Shown one piece after another: positions 35,256-42,811 of a DNA stretch of 64,000 nt. Location of the stretch: positions 434,001-498,000 of the forward strand of contig NZ_JAHDIU010000002.1 in NCBI RefSeq assembly GCF_019891545.1, in the 5' to 3' direction. Under the pieces are notes generated by a model. It saw only the letters and a program-made list of their open reading frames with translations, was not told the origin of the DNA and ran no database searches. Source of the stretch: Flavobacterium coralii. GTDB lineage: Bacteria; Bacteroidota; Bacteroidia; Flavobacteriales; Flavobacteriaceae. Each line of letters begins with the position of its first letter. Position 1 is the stretch's first letter. Made by a program: the position numbers and the translations under genes.

Positions 35256-35675
35256 TTATTGTTTTTTTGGTACAAGTACAAGTACCTCTTTTGTTTCTTT
35301 GAGCAGTGTGATTTTATTTTTATCCACATTTACAGCATCAGAAGTTTCCAGCAATTCCAGGAAATCATTTTCCCTGACACCCTCACAATACATTTTAGTT
35401 GATACCAGTCTGCTTATGTTTATGCCACCTTCTTCATTAAGGTTATACGAACCGCTAAAGTTATTACAGCCGCCTTTACCGTTAATTTTATAATCGGCAG
35501 TAAAGTTTACATAAGGCATGCCGTTCGCAAAGTCCTCCATAGTAGCTCTTTTGCCTTGTATAGATTGTAACTCCCAGGTAGAAGTTGTAAGCATTTGCTG
35601 AAGCGTATCTCCTTTTGTGCTGCCACAGCCTGTAACAAAGGCTGCAACCGCAATAATACCTAATATCTTATTCAT
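35256..35675 (-). CDS. META domain-containing lipoprotein (HslJ-like)
   Basis: This 139-residue protein has a lipoprotein signal (MNKILGIIAVAAFVTGCGST, lipobox VTGC, Cys17). A META domain follows: TWELQSIQGKRATMEDF, then NGKGGCNNFSGSYNLN with the typical GCNNFSG motif, and SRLVSTKMYC. META-domain proteins such as HslJ are associated with heat-shock or novobiocin resistance in enterobacteria, but most have no known role. The protein should sit in the outer or inner membrane leaflet. It is a single gene, with a bidirectional terminator at its 3' end. Confidence 0.92.
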   Translation of the reverse strand: MNKILGIIAVAAFVTGCGSTKGDTLQQMLTTSTWELQSIQGKRATMEDFANGMPYVNFTADYKINGKGGCNNFSGSYNLNEEGGINISRLVSTKMYCEGVRENDFLELLETSDAVNVDKNKITLLKETKEVLVLVPKKQ

Positions 35676-35750
35676 CTTAAAAATCGTTTATGCCAAATTT
35701 AAGGAGATAATACGTACTTAAACTTAATTTTATTGAAATATTAGCACTTG

Positions 35751-37778
35751 TTACAGCAAGCCATTATACTTTCGTGTAAACCACTCGGCAGCCAGTGTTA
35801 TTGCCGTTATTACCAAAAGCCATACCCAGTCTATCAACGGAGACCTTTTAATAACTTCTTTCTGTACTGCTTTATAGTTTTCATCAGCAATAAGCTTTTC
35901 AATTAGGGCTTCAGCATTATCAGGATAAAAAACAGTACCTCCGGTGTTATTCGCTGTTTGCTGTAATCTCGTCAGGTCAGGATTTACAAATTGTTTTTCA
36001 ATTTCAAAATCAAGTACTTCAAAGTTGCCGGAATAAGATGTATTTGAGCCTGCCTCTTTAGCAATAATTTGATATTGCCCGGCCTCCAGCCCGTCAAGGT
36101 TTACTTTATATTCGTTATTCCCTTTGAGGAAATCATACGTTTTCGTTTTTCCGGTAGTTTTATTTTTCAGCTGAAGGGTGATACGTGCATTTTCATCAAA
36201 TTCATAATTCTTATTAAAGTACTGTGCCGTAATACTGATAAATTCTCCTGAATTATAAAAATTTTCATGATTAACTACCAAAGACTTTCTTTTAGAATTA
36301 GATGCAAGAAATTGTATGGTTTTATCAATGAAAATATCGAATTTCTCGAATGACTTGTCATCAAGATGAGATTCCATTCGCCATTTCCAAATGTTTTCAC
36401 CAAGTAAGAAAGCATTTCTTAAAGCACCTTTTTCAGAAAAAACAAACATCGGGTTTTCTGTTTCTGTATTTCTCACATTCGCTCCTAATAAAACAGAAGC
36501 ATTGCCTTTAACAGTTATAGTACCAAAAGGATGCTGCAATGGCGGAAACTGCCCGAAACCAATATCTTCAACAGAAAAAAGGTTAAACATTGGGTTATAC
36601 TTAGCGGTATAATCTTCCTTCTGCCCTGTCATCCTGAAGCCAAGTAAATCCTGGTATTGGTTAAGCAGGTTAAAATCTGTACTTAATCCTGTAACTGTTA
36701 GTGTATTTAAGCCTGCTGTTTTATTTTGTTCTAATAACCCCCTGAAAGAAGCGTCAGGCTGGTACAAAAGCAAGACGTTATAATCGCGAAGCGATTTAAC
36801 TTCCGAAGGTTTTAAGATAACAACATTGCGTTGCTTATTGGTTTCAATAGCCCGTTTTAGCGCACCCAAGTCAGGATGGTTAACAGATGAAACAAGTGCA
36901 ACTTCCGAGCGCTGGTCTATAACTTCTACTGCAAAATTTTTAGTGTTATTATAGGTATTCTTTTCCTGTAATGATGAAGTTATTACCGCTTTATAAGCTT
37001 GTACTCCTACCCTTTCGGCATTTAATAGTACAGTAACAGCCTCTGCCTTTTTATCTGTAGTAAAAGTAATAGCTTGTTTGTGCAATACTTTATTCCCTTG
37101 CATTATGCTAAATACCGCATTCACATTTTTGTTTCCGCTGTATTGTACAAAAACCTCTACCGGAAATTTATTTTTAAGCAATGCATATTTATTTACATTT
37201 ACCTGATTCACCTTTAAGTCAGGATAGAGCGTAGTGTCTCCTAAAACCACAGGATATACAGCCGTATTTTCATTAAAGCTGTACACATAATCATTACCGA
37301 GCGTCTGGTTACCGTCTGTCAGCAGTACAACGGGATAATTACTGTTGCGGTACAATTGCTTAAGATCCTGAGCTGCCTGGTCTATATGAGTTTGCTTTCC
37401 TTTAAAATCGGGCTCATTACCTGAATTGAAATTTTCATCAAAAGTAAAAGGCTGAACATCAAATTTCTCATTCAGCTTTTCATTCCCGATTATTTTTTTG
37501 TATAACTCTTTTGTTATGCTATCCTGCCCGAGTTCCTGTATTGACTGTGAATTATCAACTAAAACAGGTAACGGTGTCTTTATTGTTTCGAATGAGGTAC
37601 GGGTTATTACAGGGTTTATCAGTAAAACAAAAATTGCAAACCACGTACAGAAACGTAAAAAAGCCAGGAAGAACTGCAACCTGCCTTTCTTCCTGGCTTT
37701 AAAGAAGTATTGTAAAAATGATAATGCAAATGCTACAAGTGCAGCTACTATAAGTAATAAAACCGTAGATGTAGTCAT
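35751..37778 (-). CDS. VWA-type membrane protein of unknown function
   Basis: This 675-residue protein has two N-terminal membrane helices (TVLLLIVAALVAFALSFLQ and FLRFCTWFAIFVLLINPVI) and one at the C-terminus (LIDWVWLLVITAITLAAEWF). The large central part has a von Willebrand A-like core: PLPVLVDNSQSI (a MIDAS-like DxS) and VVLLTDGNQTLGN. This topology recalls the BatA/BatB or CglB-type membrane-anchored VWA proteins of Bacteroidota, which are poorly characterised. The MIDAS site reads DNSQS rather than the consensus DxSxS with a full second motif, so metal binding is uncertain. It precedes fabG's gene end by 32 bp on the same strand. Confidence 0.82.
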   Translation of the reverse strand: MTTSTVLLLIVAALVAFALSFLQYFFKARKKGRLQFFLAFLRFCTWFAIFVLLINPVITRTSFETIKTPLPVLVDNSQSIQELGQDSITKELYKKIIGNEKLNEKFDVQPFTFDENFNSGNEPDFKGKQTHIDQAAQDLKQLYRNSNYPVVLLTDGNQTLGNDYVYSFNENTAVYPVVLGDTTLYPDLKVNQVNVNKYALLKNKFPVEVFVQYSGNKNVNAVFSIMQGNKVLHKQAITFTTDKKAEAVTVLLNAERVGVQAYKAVITSSLQEKNTYNNTKNFAVEVIDQRSEVALVSSVNHPDLGALKRAIETNKQRNVVILKPSEVKSLRDYNVLLLYQPDASFRGLLEQNKTAGLNTLTVTGLSTDFNLLNQYQDLLGFRMTGQKEDYTAKYNPMFNLFSVEDIGFGQFPPLQHPFGTITVKGNASVLLGANVRNTETENPMFVFSEKGALRNAFLLGENIWKWRMESHLDDKSFEKFDIFIDKTIQFLASNSKRKSLVVNHENFYNSGEFISITAQYFNKNYEFDENARITLQLKNKTTGKTKTYDFLKGNNEYKVNLDGLEAGQYQIIAKEAGSNTSYSGNFEVLDFEIEKQFVNPDLTRLQQTANNTGGTVFYPDNAEALIEKLIADENYKAVQKEVIKRSPLIDWVWLLVITAITLAAEWFTRKYNGLL

Positions 37779-37810
37779 TTTGTATTATCTGTATAATTTA
37801 AATTTTCATT

Positions 37811-38557
37811 TTATGTTAGCATACCGCCATCTACATTAAGGGTTTGCCCTGTAACGTATGCCGACATATCAGACGCAAGGAAAACACATGCGTTGGCCAC
37901 ATCCTCAGGTGTACCTCCTCTTTTTAATGGGATGTTCTCTGTCCAACCTTTTATAACGTCTTCACCCAGCTTTTCTGTCATTTCAGTTTCAATAAATCCA
38001 GGTGCTATTGCATTGCAACGGATATTCCTTGAGCCAAGTTCTAACGCAACCGACTTAGTAAAGCCTATAACACCAGCCTTAGAGGCTGCATAATTGGTCT
38101 GACCTGCGTTACCTTTAACACCAACCACAGAGCTCATATTGATAATAGAACCCTTACGTTGCTTAAGCATGGTGCGCTGTACGGCTTTAGTCATGTTAAA
38201 AACCGACTTAAGGTTTACTTCTATAACCTTGTCAAAATCTTCTTCAGAGATACGCATAAGCAGGTTATCTTTGGTTATACCTGCATTATTTATAAGTATA
38301 TCTATACCCCCGAATTCTGCAACAACATCATCGGCAAGCTTTTGTGCCTCATTAAAATCTGCGGCGTTGCTTTGGTAACCTTTTGCCCTAATGCCCATAC
38401 TGTTAAGTTCATCTTCAAGAGCTTTGGCAGCTTCGGCAGATGCACTGTATGTAAAAGCTACATTAGCGCCGTGTTTTGCAAAAACCTGCGCAATCCCACG
38501 GCCTATACCCCTGCTCGCACCGGTAATTATAGCCGTTTTTCCTTCTAATAATTTCAT
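37811..38557 (-). CDS. fabG: 3-oxoacyl-[acyl-carrier-protein] reductase
   Basis: This 248-residue SDR enzyme reduces 3-oxoacyl-ACP with NADPH in fatty-acid elongation. Motifs are the cofactor loop TGASRGIG (residues 12-19), NNAG (90-93), and the catalytic Ser143, Tyr156, Lys160 (YAASK), with the NADP-preferring Arg17 region. The C-terminus CVFLASDMSAYVTGQTLNVD is the standard FabG ending. Other fab genes are not adjacent. The VWA protein gene lies 32 bp downstream on the same strand and may be co-transcribed. Confidence 0.95.
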   Translation of the reverse strand: MKLLEGKTAIITGASRGIGRGIAQVFAKHGANVAFTYSASAEAAKALEDELNSMGIRAKGYQSNAADFNEAQKLADDVVAEFGGIDILINNAGITKDNLLMRISEEDFDKVIEVNLKSVFNMTKAVQRTMLKQRKGSIINMSSVVGVKGNAGQTNYAASKAGVIGFTKSVALELGSRNIRCNAIAPGFIETEMTEKLGEDVIKGWTENIPLKRGGTPEDVANACVFLASDMSAYVTGQTLNVDGGMLT

Positions 38558-38666
38558 AGGTATTGTTTAGTTTGTTCGCTTATAATAAGTGACAAATATA
38601 GTAAAATGTTTAAGGTAATATTAAGCGATGTTTTATAGATTTGGCAATATACCCGCGCAAAGGTGT

Positions 38667-38674
38667 TAAATTTG
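38667..38674 (+). promoter_or_regulatory. Putative -7 box for the fluoride channel gene
   Basis: TAAATTTG fits TAnnTTTG, with TTTG at 38640-38643 as a possible -33 element (23 nt apart). The start codon is at 38707. Confidence 0.4.
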
Positions 38675-38706
38675 CAGGTAACCAAGAATATAAAGAAGTA
38701 ACTCAT

Positions 38707-39078
38707 ATGCTTAAATCAATACTATTAGTAGGTGTCGGCGGTGCTGCCGGAAGCATGCTGCGTTACCTTACAGCTTTGCTGGTAAACAGGTATGCTAATA
38801 GCCACTTTCCGTGGGCAACCTTTGCTGTAAATGTATTAGGATGCTTTTTAATCGGACTGTTATTCGGCTTGCTTGATAAACAACAAGTAGCAAATCAGAA
38901 CATCCGGCTGCTATTAATAACAGGTTTTTGCGGTGGTTATACCACGTTCTCTGCATTTTCTATAGAGAATCTCAGCCTTTTGCAGGGGCAAAACAGCCTT
39001 GTTGCATTTGCCTATATGGCAGCAAGCATTATTGCAGGGCTTGCGGCAGTATGGCTTGGGCTTTTTATTGCAAGATGA
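38707..39078 (+). CDS. crcB: Fluoride efflux channel CrcB/FluC
   Basis: This 123-residue, four-helix protein starts MLKSILLVGVGGAAGSMLRY (ATG 38707; upstream codons from 38641 do not extend the conserved start). Family features are GGAAGSMLRYL in helix 1, the FPWATFAVNVLGCFLIGLL loop with the conserved Asn, and GFCGGYTTFSAFS in helix 3 with the channel Phe/Thr/Ser residues. It forms dual-topology dimers that export fluoride. A clear fluoride riboswitch is not visible in the short leader. Confidence 0.95.
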   Translation: MLKSILLVGVGGAAGSMLRYLTALLVNRYANSHFPWATFAVNVLGCFLIGLLFGLLDKQQVANQNIRLLLITGFCGGYTTFSAFSIENLSLLQGQNSLVAFAYMAASIIAGLAAVWLGLFIAR

Positions 39079-39227
39079 ATTTTATATCAGTTAAATTTTA
39101 AACCATTATTAAATATTCTGCCTTTGTACTAAAGTTTTATTAAAAGATTTTCAATATAAGCAGCTGCGTATTAGCTTTGTAATCAAATAAATGAATGAAG
39201 AAGATTAACCACTAAAACTGCTGTGAA

Positions 39228-39371
39228 ATGAAAACAATTTTTAAATTTTTAGTTGCCCTGCTTGCCGGATTTGGCGTTGTAAGCGTTTTACGTTTTGCTA
39301 CCGAAGCCGAATGGAATGAAGAAGAGGAATGGGACATACACAACGAGGAAGAATATCCCCTGTTCGTATAA
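39228..39371 (+). CDS. Very small membrane protein
   Basis: This 47-residue frame begins MKTIFKFLVALLAGFGVVSV and ends in a run of acidic residues (EAEWNEEEEWDIHNEEE). It has one helix at about residues 5-24 and an acidic C-terminal tail. A terminator directly follows the stop and a longer AT-rich gap precedes it, both of which support real expression. I recognise no family. It heads the group of small stress-type genes at 39.2-40.5 kb but has its own terminator. Confidence 0.6.
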   Translation: MKTIFKFLVALLAGFGVVSVLRFATEAEWNEEEEWDIHNEEEYPLFV

Positions 39372-39395
39372 CAAATATATTTACAGATTAGACTG

Positions 39396-39416
39396 AAGCC
39401 GGCCATTAGCCGGCTT
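39396..39416 (+). terminator. Terminator after the 47-residue protein gene
   Basis: AAGCCGGC and GCCGGCTT form an 8-bp GC-rich stem with a 5-nt loop, followed by TTATTTTT. Confidence 0.8.
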
Positions 39417-39554
39417 TTATTTTTAACATCCCCGCCCCTGATTTTAATATATCAATGTAACAAAAAGTTAAATACAGGCTGATTATCAAACTTTAAGACA
39501 TCATTAATATAGTATAAATATACCTCTCTGTAACTTAGTATCAGTTTAATAATG

Positions 39555-39562
39555 AAAGGAGA
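39555..39562 (+). promoter_or_regulatory. Unusually strong ribosome-binding site
   Basis: AAAGGAGA lies 5 bp upstream of the ATG at 39568. A near-perfect Shine-Dalgarno is rare in Bacteroidota, where most genes in this window have none, so this small gene may be translated at a high level. Confidence 0.55.
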
Positions 39563-39567
39563 TTATT

Positions 39568-39840
39568 ATGGATACGGAAGCAAAAAATAATGACGGCGAA
39601 AACAAAAACCGTTTACCAGATAATGGTATAAATGCAGCGTCAGGAAATTGTGAAAATGAAAGCAATGAAGATTTCTGCTCTAAAGAAACGCCTGCAGGAA
39701 CTGACCCCGACAGGTATAAATATATTGAATCTGACGTAAGCGAAGCGAAAGATGACCTGCATGAGGACGATTATGATAAAAAGCCGAAAAACCACACCAC
39801 CCCCGAAGAACGGATGATAAACCCTGACAGGGGTGAATGA
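39568..39840 (+). CDS. Small acidic disordered protein with PDR motifs
   Basis: This 90-residue hydrophilic protein is rich in Asn, Asp, Glu and Lys, with no hydrophobic core. It contains DPDRYKYIESDVSEAKDDLH (residues ~46-65) and ends ERMINPDRGE. The PDR/NPD motif recurs in the next gene, which suggests both share a feature, such as a small disordered stress protein family. Two Cys residues (positions 28 and 37) are present. The strong Shine-Dalgarno and close linkage to a YtxH protein support a stress role, but that is inference. Confidence 0.6.
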   Translation: MDTEAKNNDGENKNRLPDNGINAASGNCENESNEDFCSKETPAGTDPDRYKYIESDVSEAKDDLHEDDYDKKPKNHTTPEERMINPDRGE

Positions 39841-39863
39841 TTGTTTAACTAAAAATAAATGCT

Positions 39864-40100
39864 ATGAGCACAGATAAAGAAAAAAACAATATTACTGATC
39901 CTGACAGGAACAATAGCCCTGAGCAATCAAGAGGAGTTAACCCGGATGCGAGCGGAGTAGATAATTGGGATAAAAGCGATTACATGAGTCGCAATATTGA
40001 GAAGAACAGGCCTGAGTTTGAGCGTAGCAACCTGAACCCCGATCGTGAAAAACGCACAGGCAATAACCTGAACCCTGACAGTAACAGCGGCGACAGGTAG
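39864..40100 (+). CDS. Small disordered protein with repeated NPD(R) motifs
   Basis: This 78-residue protein is highly polar and repeats a short motif: DPDR (residues 12-15), NPDA (27-30), NLNPDREKR (57-65) and NLNPDSNSG near the end. There is no membrane segment and no Cys. It follows the related 90-residue protein by 23 bp, so the two form a unit; both have the look of intrinsically disordered proteins. I recognise no named family. Confidence 0.6.
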   Translation: MSTDKEKNNITDPDRNNSPEQSRGVNPDASGVDNWDKSDYMSRNIEKNRPEFERSNLNPDREKRTGNNLNPDSNSGDR

Positions 40101-40139
40101 TTAATCATTAACCACATTTAATAACTAAATAAATTCATT

Positions 40140-40463
40140 ATGAGTAACAAGAAATTAATACTGGGCATTGCAGCAGGTGTTGCAGCCCTTGCAGTAACAG
40201 GAATTATTTTAAAAAGAAAAGGCAAATTAGATGGATTATCTGATAAAGCTTCGAGATTTGGCAACGACATGAAAGACAGGTTCAATAACATTAAAGAATC
40301 TGCCAAGCATAAATTTGATGAAGTAGTTACCAAAGGCGGAGACATTGCCGATAATATCAAACAAAGCCAACAGGGTAAAACTACTGCCGCAACAAGCACA
40401 GGCAGTACTTCAAACTCCGGTGCTACAGGCTCTAAAGGGACTATGAACCCTGCAACAGCCTAA
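40140..40463 (+). CDS. YtxH-like membrane-anchored protein
   Basis: This 107-residue protein has an N-terminal helix (KLILGIAAGVAALAVTGIIL, residues 5-24) followed by a long amphipathic charged helix (KASRFGNDMKDRFNNIKESA, then KHKFDEVVTKGGDIADNIKQ) and a low-complexity Ser/Thr/Gly tail. This is the YtxH/general-stress membrane protein pattern. The C-terminus includes NPAT, echoing the NPD motifs of the two preceding genes. It probably closes a three-gene stress unit and is followed by a terminator. Confidence 0.75.
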   Translation: MSNKKLILGIAAGVAALAVTGIILKRKGKLDGLSDKASRFGNDMKDRFNNIKESAKHKFDEVVTKGGDIADNIKQSQQGKTTAATSTGSTSNSGATGSKGTMNPATA

Positions 40464-40486
40464 TTAGCTTAACGGCTTTTACAGAT

Positions 40487-40520
40487 AAAAGGTGTCTTTA
40501 TTTCAGAAGGCACCTTTTTT
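40487..40520 (+). terminator. Terminator after the YtxH-like gene
   Basis: AAAAGGTGTCTT pairs with AAGGCACCTTTT (one G-T wobble), followed by T residues. Confidence 0.75.
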
Positions 40521-40550
40521 GTTATCTTTATAAATGAAAATACCACTGCT

Positions 40551-40982
40551 ATGAAAAAATATATTGGGATACTGTTGTTTGCCATAATAGCTGTTTACAG
40601 TTGCAAAACACAAAATAATTTTTCAGGCGAAAAAGTAGCCGACAACACTAAAGCAAATGACACGCTTCGCATAGCCAACGACTCACTTGAATATGAAGTT
40701 ATCATTATAGACCCGGGCTTTAATTCATGGCTTGCTTCAAGGGCAAGGCCAAGAGGCTATTATGGGCTGCCTTACCTCGAAAATAAAAACCAGATGTGGG
40801 TAACAACGTGGAATTCGAGGGTATTTAACCCGCAGCAATATGGAGAACTTTACCAGATGCGGATAGATTATGACCCGACAATTAATTACGGATATGAGGT
40901 AAACTACCTGTTATATAACTACCTTGTGTATTTTCAGCACACCAACAACCAAAGACTTGGCGGTGTTGTACCGCAATACTAA
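40551..40982 (+). CDS. DUF6146 family lipoprotein
   Basis: This 143-residue protein has a lipoprotein signal (MKKYIGILLFAIIAVYSCKT; Cys18). The conserved core reads YEVIIIDPGFNSWLASRARP, then YYGLPYLENKNQMWVTTWNS and PQQYGELYQMRIDYDP, which I associate with DUF6146, a Bacteroidota family of unknown role. The arrangement of aromatic residues (YEVNYLLYNYLVYFQHTNN) suggests a ligand-binding surface. It is followed 32 bp downstream by the DUF6787 gene. Confidence 0.82.
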   Translation: MKKYIGILLFAIIAVYSCKTQNNFSGEKVADNTKANDTLRIANDSLEYEVIIIDPGFNSWLASRARPRGYYGLPYLENKNQMWVTTWNSRVFNPQQYGELYQMRIDYDPTINYGYEVNYLLYNYLVYFQHTNNQRLGGVVPQY

Positions 40983-41014
40983 AACAGGTATATTTGCTGA
41001 CACCTCTTGCAACT

Positions 41015-41320
41015 ATGGAAAAACTTAAAAAACGTTGGGGAATTACAAGTAACTTTCAACTGGTAATGATATTTATAGTCTTTGCCGTTACAGGTTCATC
41101 TTCAGCATATTTGTCTAAACCTGTACTGGCATGGATGGGTGTAACAAAAGAAACTATGCCCCTGTACTTTTATATTCCTCTCTACTTAATTCTGATTTTT
41201 CCTATCTATCAGGTTTTACTGGTATTCTTCGGCTTTATTTTTGGGCAATTCCGCTTTTTCTGGAATTTCGAGAAAAAGATGCTCAAGATGGTGGGCCTCG
41301 GTTTCCTCTTTAAAAACTAA
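41015..41320 (+). CDS. DUF6787 family membrane protein
   Basis: This 101-residue protein begins MEKLKKRWGITSNFQLVMIF. It has three membrane segments: VMIFIVFAVTGSSSAYL, FYIPLYLILIFPIYQVLLV and a third that merges with GFIFGQFRFFWNFEKKMLKM. The KRWGITSNFQ start and the RFFWNFEKKML ending are the signature of small flavobacterial DUF6787 proteins, whose role is unknown. The ATG at 41015 replaces a longer frame from 40994. It is probably co-transcribed with the DUF6146 gene upstream and ended by a shared hairpin. Confidence 0.8.
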   Translation: MEKLKKRWGITSNFQLVMIFIVFAVTGSSSAYLSKPVLAWMGVTKETMPLYFYIPLYLILIFPIYQVLLVFFGFIFGQFRFFWNFEKKMLKMVGLGFLFKN

Positions 41321-41341
41321 AGCCCCGCACAGCAGGGCTTT
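41319..41341. terminator. Bidirectional terminator between the DUF6787 gene and msrA
   Basis: AAAGCCC (41319-41325) and GGGCTTT (41335-41341), separated by 9 nt, with T-rich sequence on both sides. It overlaps the plus-strand stop codon. Confidence 0.7.
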
Positions 41342-41346
41342 TGTAG

Positions 41347-42021
41347 TTACTGATTCTTTAGCTTAGATTTATAATGCTTTTTAAGCTTTTCCAGCTTTGG
41401 TGATATTACTGCCTGGCAGTAGGGCTGGTTCGGGTTTTGTGCATAATAATCCTGGTGGTAATCTTCCGCAGGATAAAATTTGGTAGCTGCCGTAACTTTG
41501 GTAACAATTTTTTTATCGAAAATATTCTGTTCACCAAGTTCTTTAATAAATTTTTCAGCTGCAATTTTTTGTGCTTCAGTAGTATAAAATACTTCGCTCC
41601 TGTATTGTGTGCCTACATCAGCTCCCTGCCTGTTTAATGTAGTAGGGTCATGTGTAGCAAAGAAAATTTCAAGTAAATCTTCATACGCTACCTCTTCAGG
41701 ATTAAAAGTTATTTTTATGGCTTCGGCGTGGCCTGTGTAACCGCCACAAACCTCTTTATAGGTAGGATTTTCAGTTTTACCTCCAATATAGCCGGAAACT
41801 ACCTTCTCTACTCCCTTTACATCCGTAAAAAATGCTTCAGTACACCAAAAACATCCACCTGCAAAAATGGCTGTTTCTGTATTTTTATTTTCCATAGTAT
41901 TTAGGTTTTCTTCAGTTTTATTGTCAGCAACATTCTCGTGGTTATCCTTTTCGGGCTTTGCCTGGCAGGAAAATGAAACTATTGCTAAGAATAGCGCCAA
42001 TGCTTTACTCATGTTTTTCAA
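41347..42021 (-). CDS. msrA: Peptide-methionine (S)-S-oxide reductase MsrA, secreted form
   Basis: This roughly 224-residue protein (ATG 42021, or 42012 for three fewer residues) has a lipoprotein-like signal (ALALFLAIVSFSCQ). The catalytic motif GGCFWCTEAFF (about residues 56-66) and KVVSGYIGGKTENPTYKEVC, then GYTGHAEAIKI are complete. MsrA reduces methionine-S-sulfoxide in damaged proteins; the signal places it in the periplasm or cell envelope. The C-terminus PYCQAVISPKLEKLKK carries the resolving-type Cys. It is a stand-alone gene convergent with the DUF6787 gene. Confidence 0.95.
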   Translation of the reverse strand: MKNMSKALALFLAIVSFSCQAKPEKDNHENVADNKTEENLNTMENKNTETAIFAGGCFWCTEAFFTDVKGVEKVVSGYIGGKTENPTYKEVCGGYTGHAEAIKITFNPEEVAYEDLLEIFFATHDPTTLNRQGADVGTQYRSEVFYTTEAQKIAAEKFIKELGEQNIFDKKIVTKVTAATKFYPAEDYHQDYYAQNPNQPYCQAVISPKLEKLKKHYKSKLKNQ

Positions 42022-42145
42022 AATTAATGATTAGACAATTAAGAATAGTCCGGTTAACTAAACTTTACAATTATATACGAAATATTGTGCCAAAAAAGAT
42101 TTTATCCTTATTTAAAATGTTTGTTTCTTTGTGAAAACTGCGTAA

Positions 42146-42811
42146 ATGATACAGGCACAAAATATACATAAACATTATGGCGACCTTCATGTGCTTAAAG
42201 GGGTTAGCCTCCACATAAAAAAAAGTGAGATTGTTTCTATTGTAGGCGCTTCAGGTGCCGGTAAAACAACGCTTCTGCAAATACTTGGTACGTTAGATAA
42301 ACCTGCAAAAGACAGCAGTACCTCATTATCGATAAATAATGAAGATATACTTGCCATGAAAGATAAAGCACTGTCGCGTTTCCGTAACCTTCAACTTGGC
42401 TTTATTTTTCAGTTCCACCAGTTGTTACCTGAGTTTTCCGCATTAGAAAATGTATGTATTCCTGGCTTTATTGCCGGTAAGCCCAAAAAAGAAACAGAAG
42501 CCGAAGCTAAAAAACTGCTTGATTACCTCGGGCTTTCGCACCGTGTGGGCCATAAGCCTGGAGAACTTTCGGGCGGAGAACAGCAACGTGTGGCTGTGGC
42601 ACGTTCACTTATTAATAACCCTGCTGTAATTTTTGCGGATGAGCCTTCGGGCAATCTTGATACTGCATCTGCCGAGAATCTTCATAAGCTTTTCTTTAAG
42701 CTGCGCGACGAAATGGGACAGACATTTGTTATTGTTACCCACAACGAAGAACTGGCAAATATGGCCGACCGTAAACTGGTAATGAGTGACGGGCGTATAA
42801 TTAACCCATAA
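42146..42811 (+). CDS. lolD: ABC transporter ATP-binding protein, LolD-type
   Basis: This 221-residue ABC ATPase has Walker [10 protein letters not shown] (residues 34-42), Q-loop [16 protein letters not shown], signature [15 protein letters not shown], Walker [13 protein letters not shown] and the H-loop VTHN. The high similarity pattern ([19 protein letters not shown] start; short, soluble, MacB/LolD class) fits the ATPase that drives release of lipoproteins to the outer membrane. A partner permease (LolC/E) is not next to it; instead a polytopic protein of another family overlaps its end by one base. The LolD name is therefore likely but not certain. Confidence 0.85.
   Translation: MIQAQNIHKHYGDLHVLKGVSLHIKKSEIVSIVGASGAGKTTLLQILGTLDKPAKDSSTSLSINNEDILAMKDKALSRFRNLQLGFIFQFHQLLPEFSALENVCIPGFIAGKPKKETEAEAKKLLDYLGLSHRVGHKPGELSGGEQQRVAVARSLINNPAVIFADEPSGNLDTASAENLHKLFFKLRDEMGQTFVIVTHNEELANMADRKLVMSDGRIINP

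Noticed and set aside
38590-38706. Fluoride riboswitch upstream of crcB
   Set aside because: The expected conserved GGCGAUGG-type core and paired elements are not visible in the short leader.
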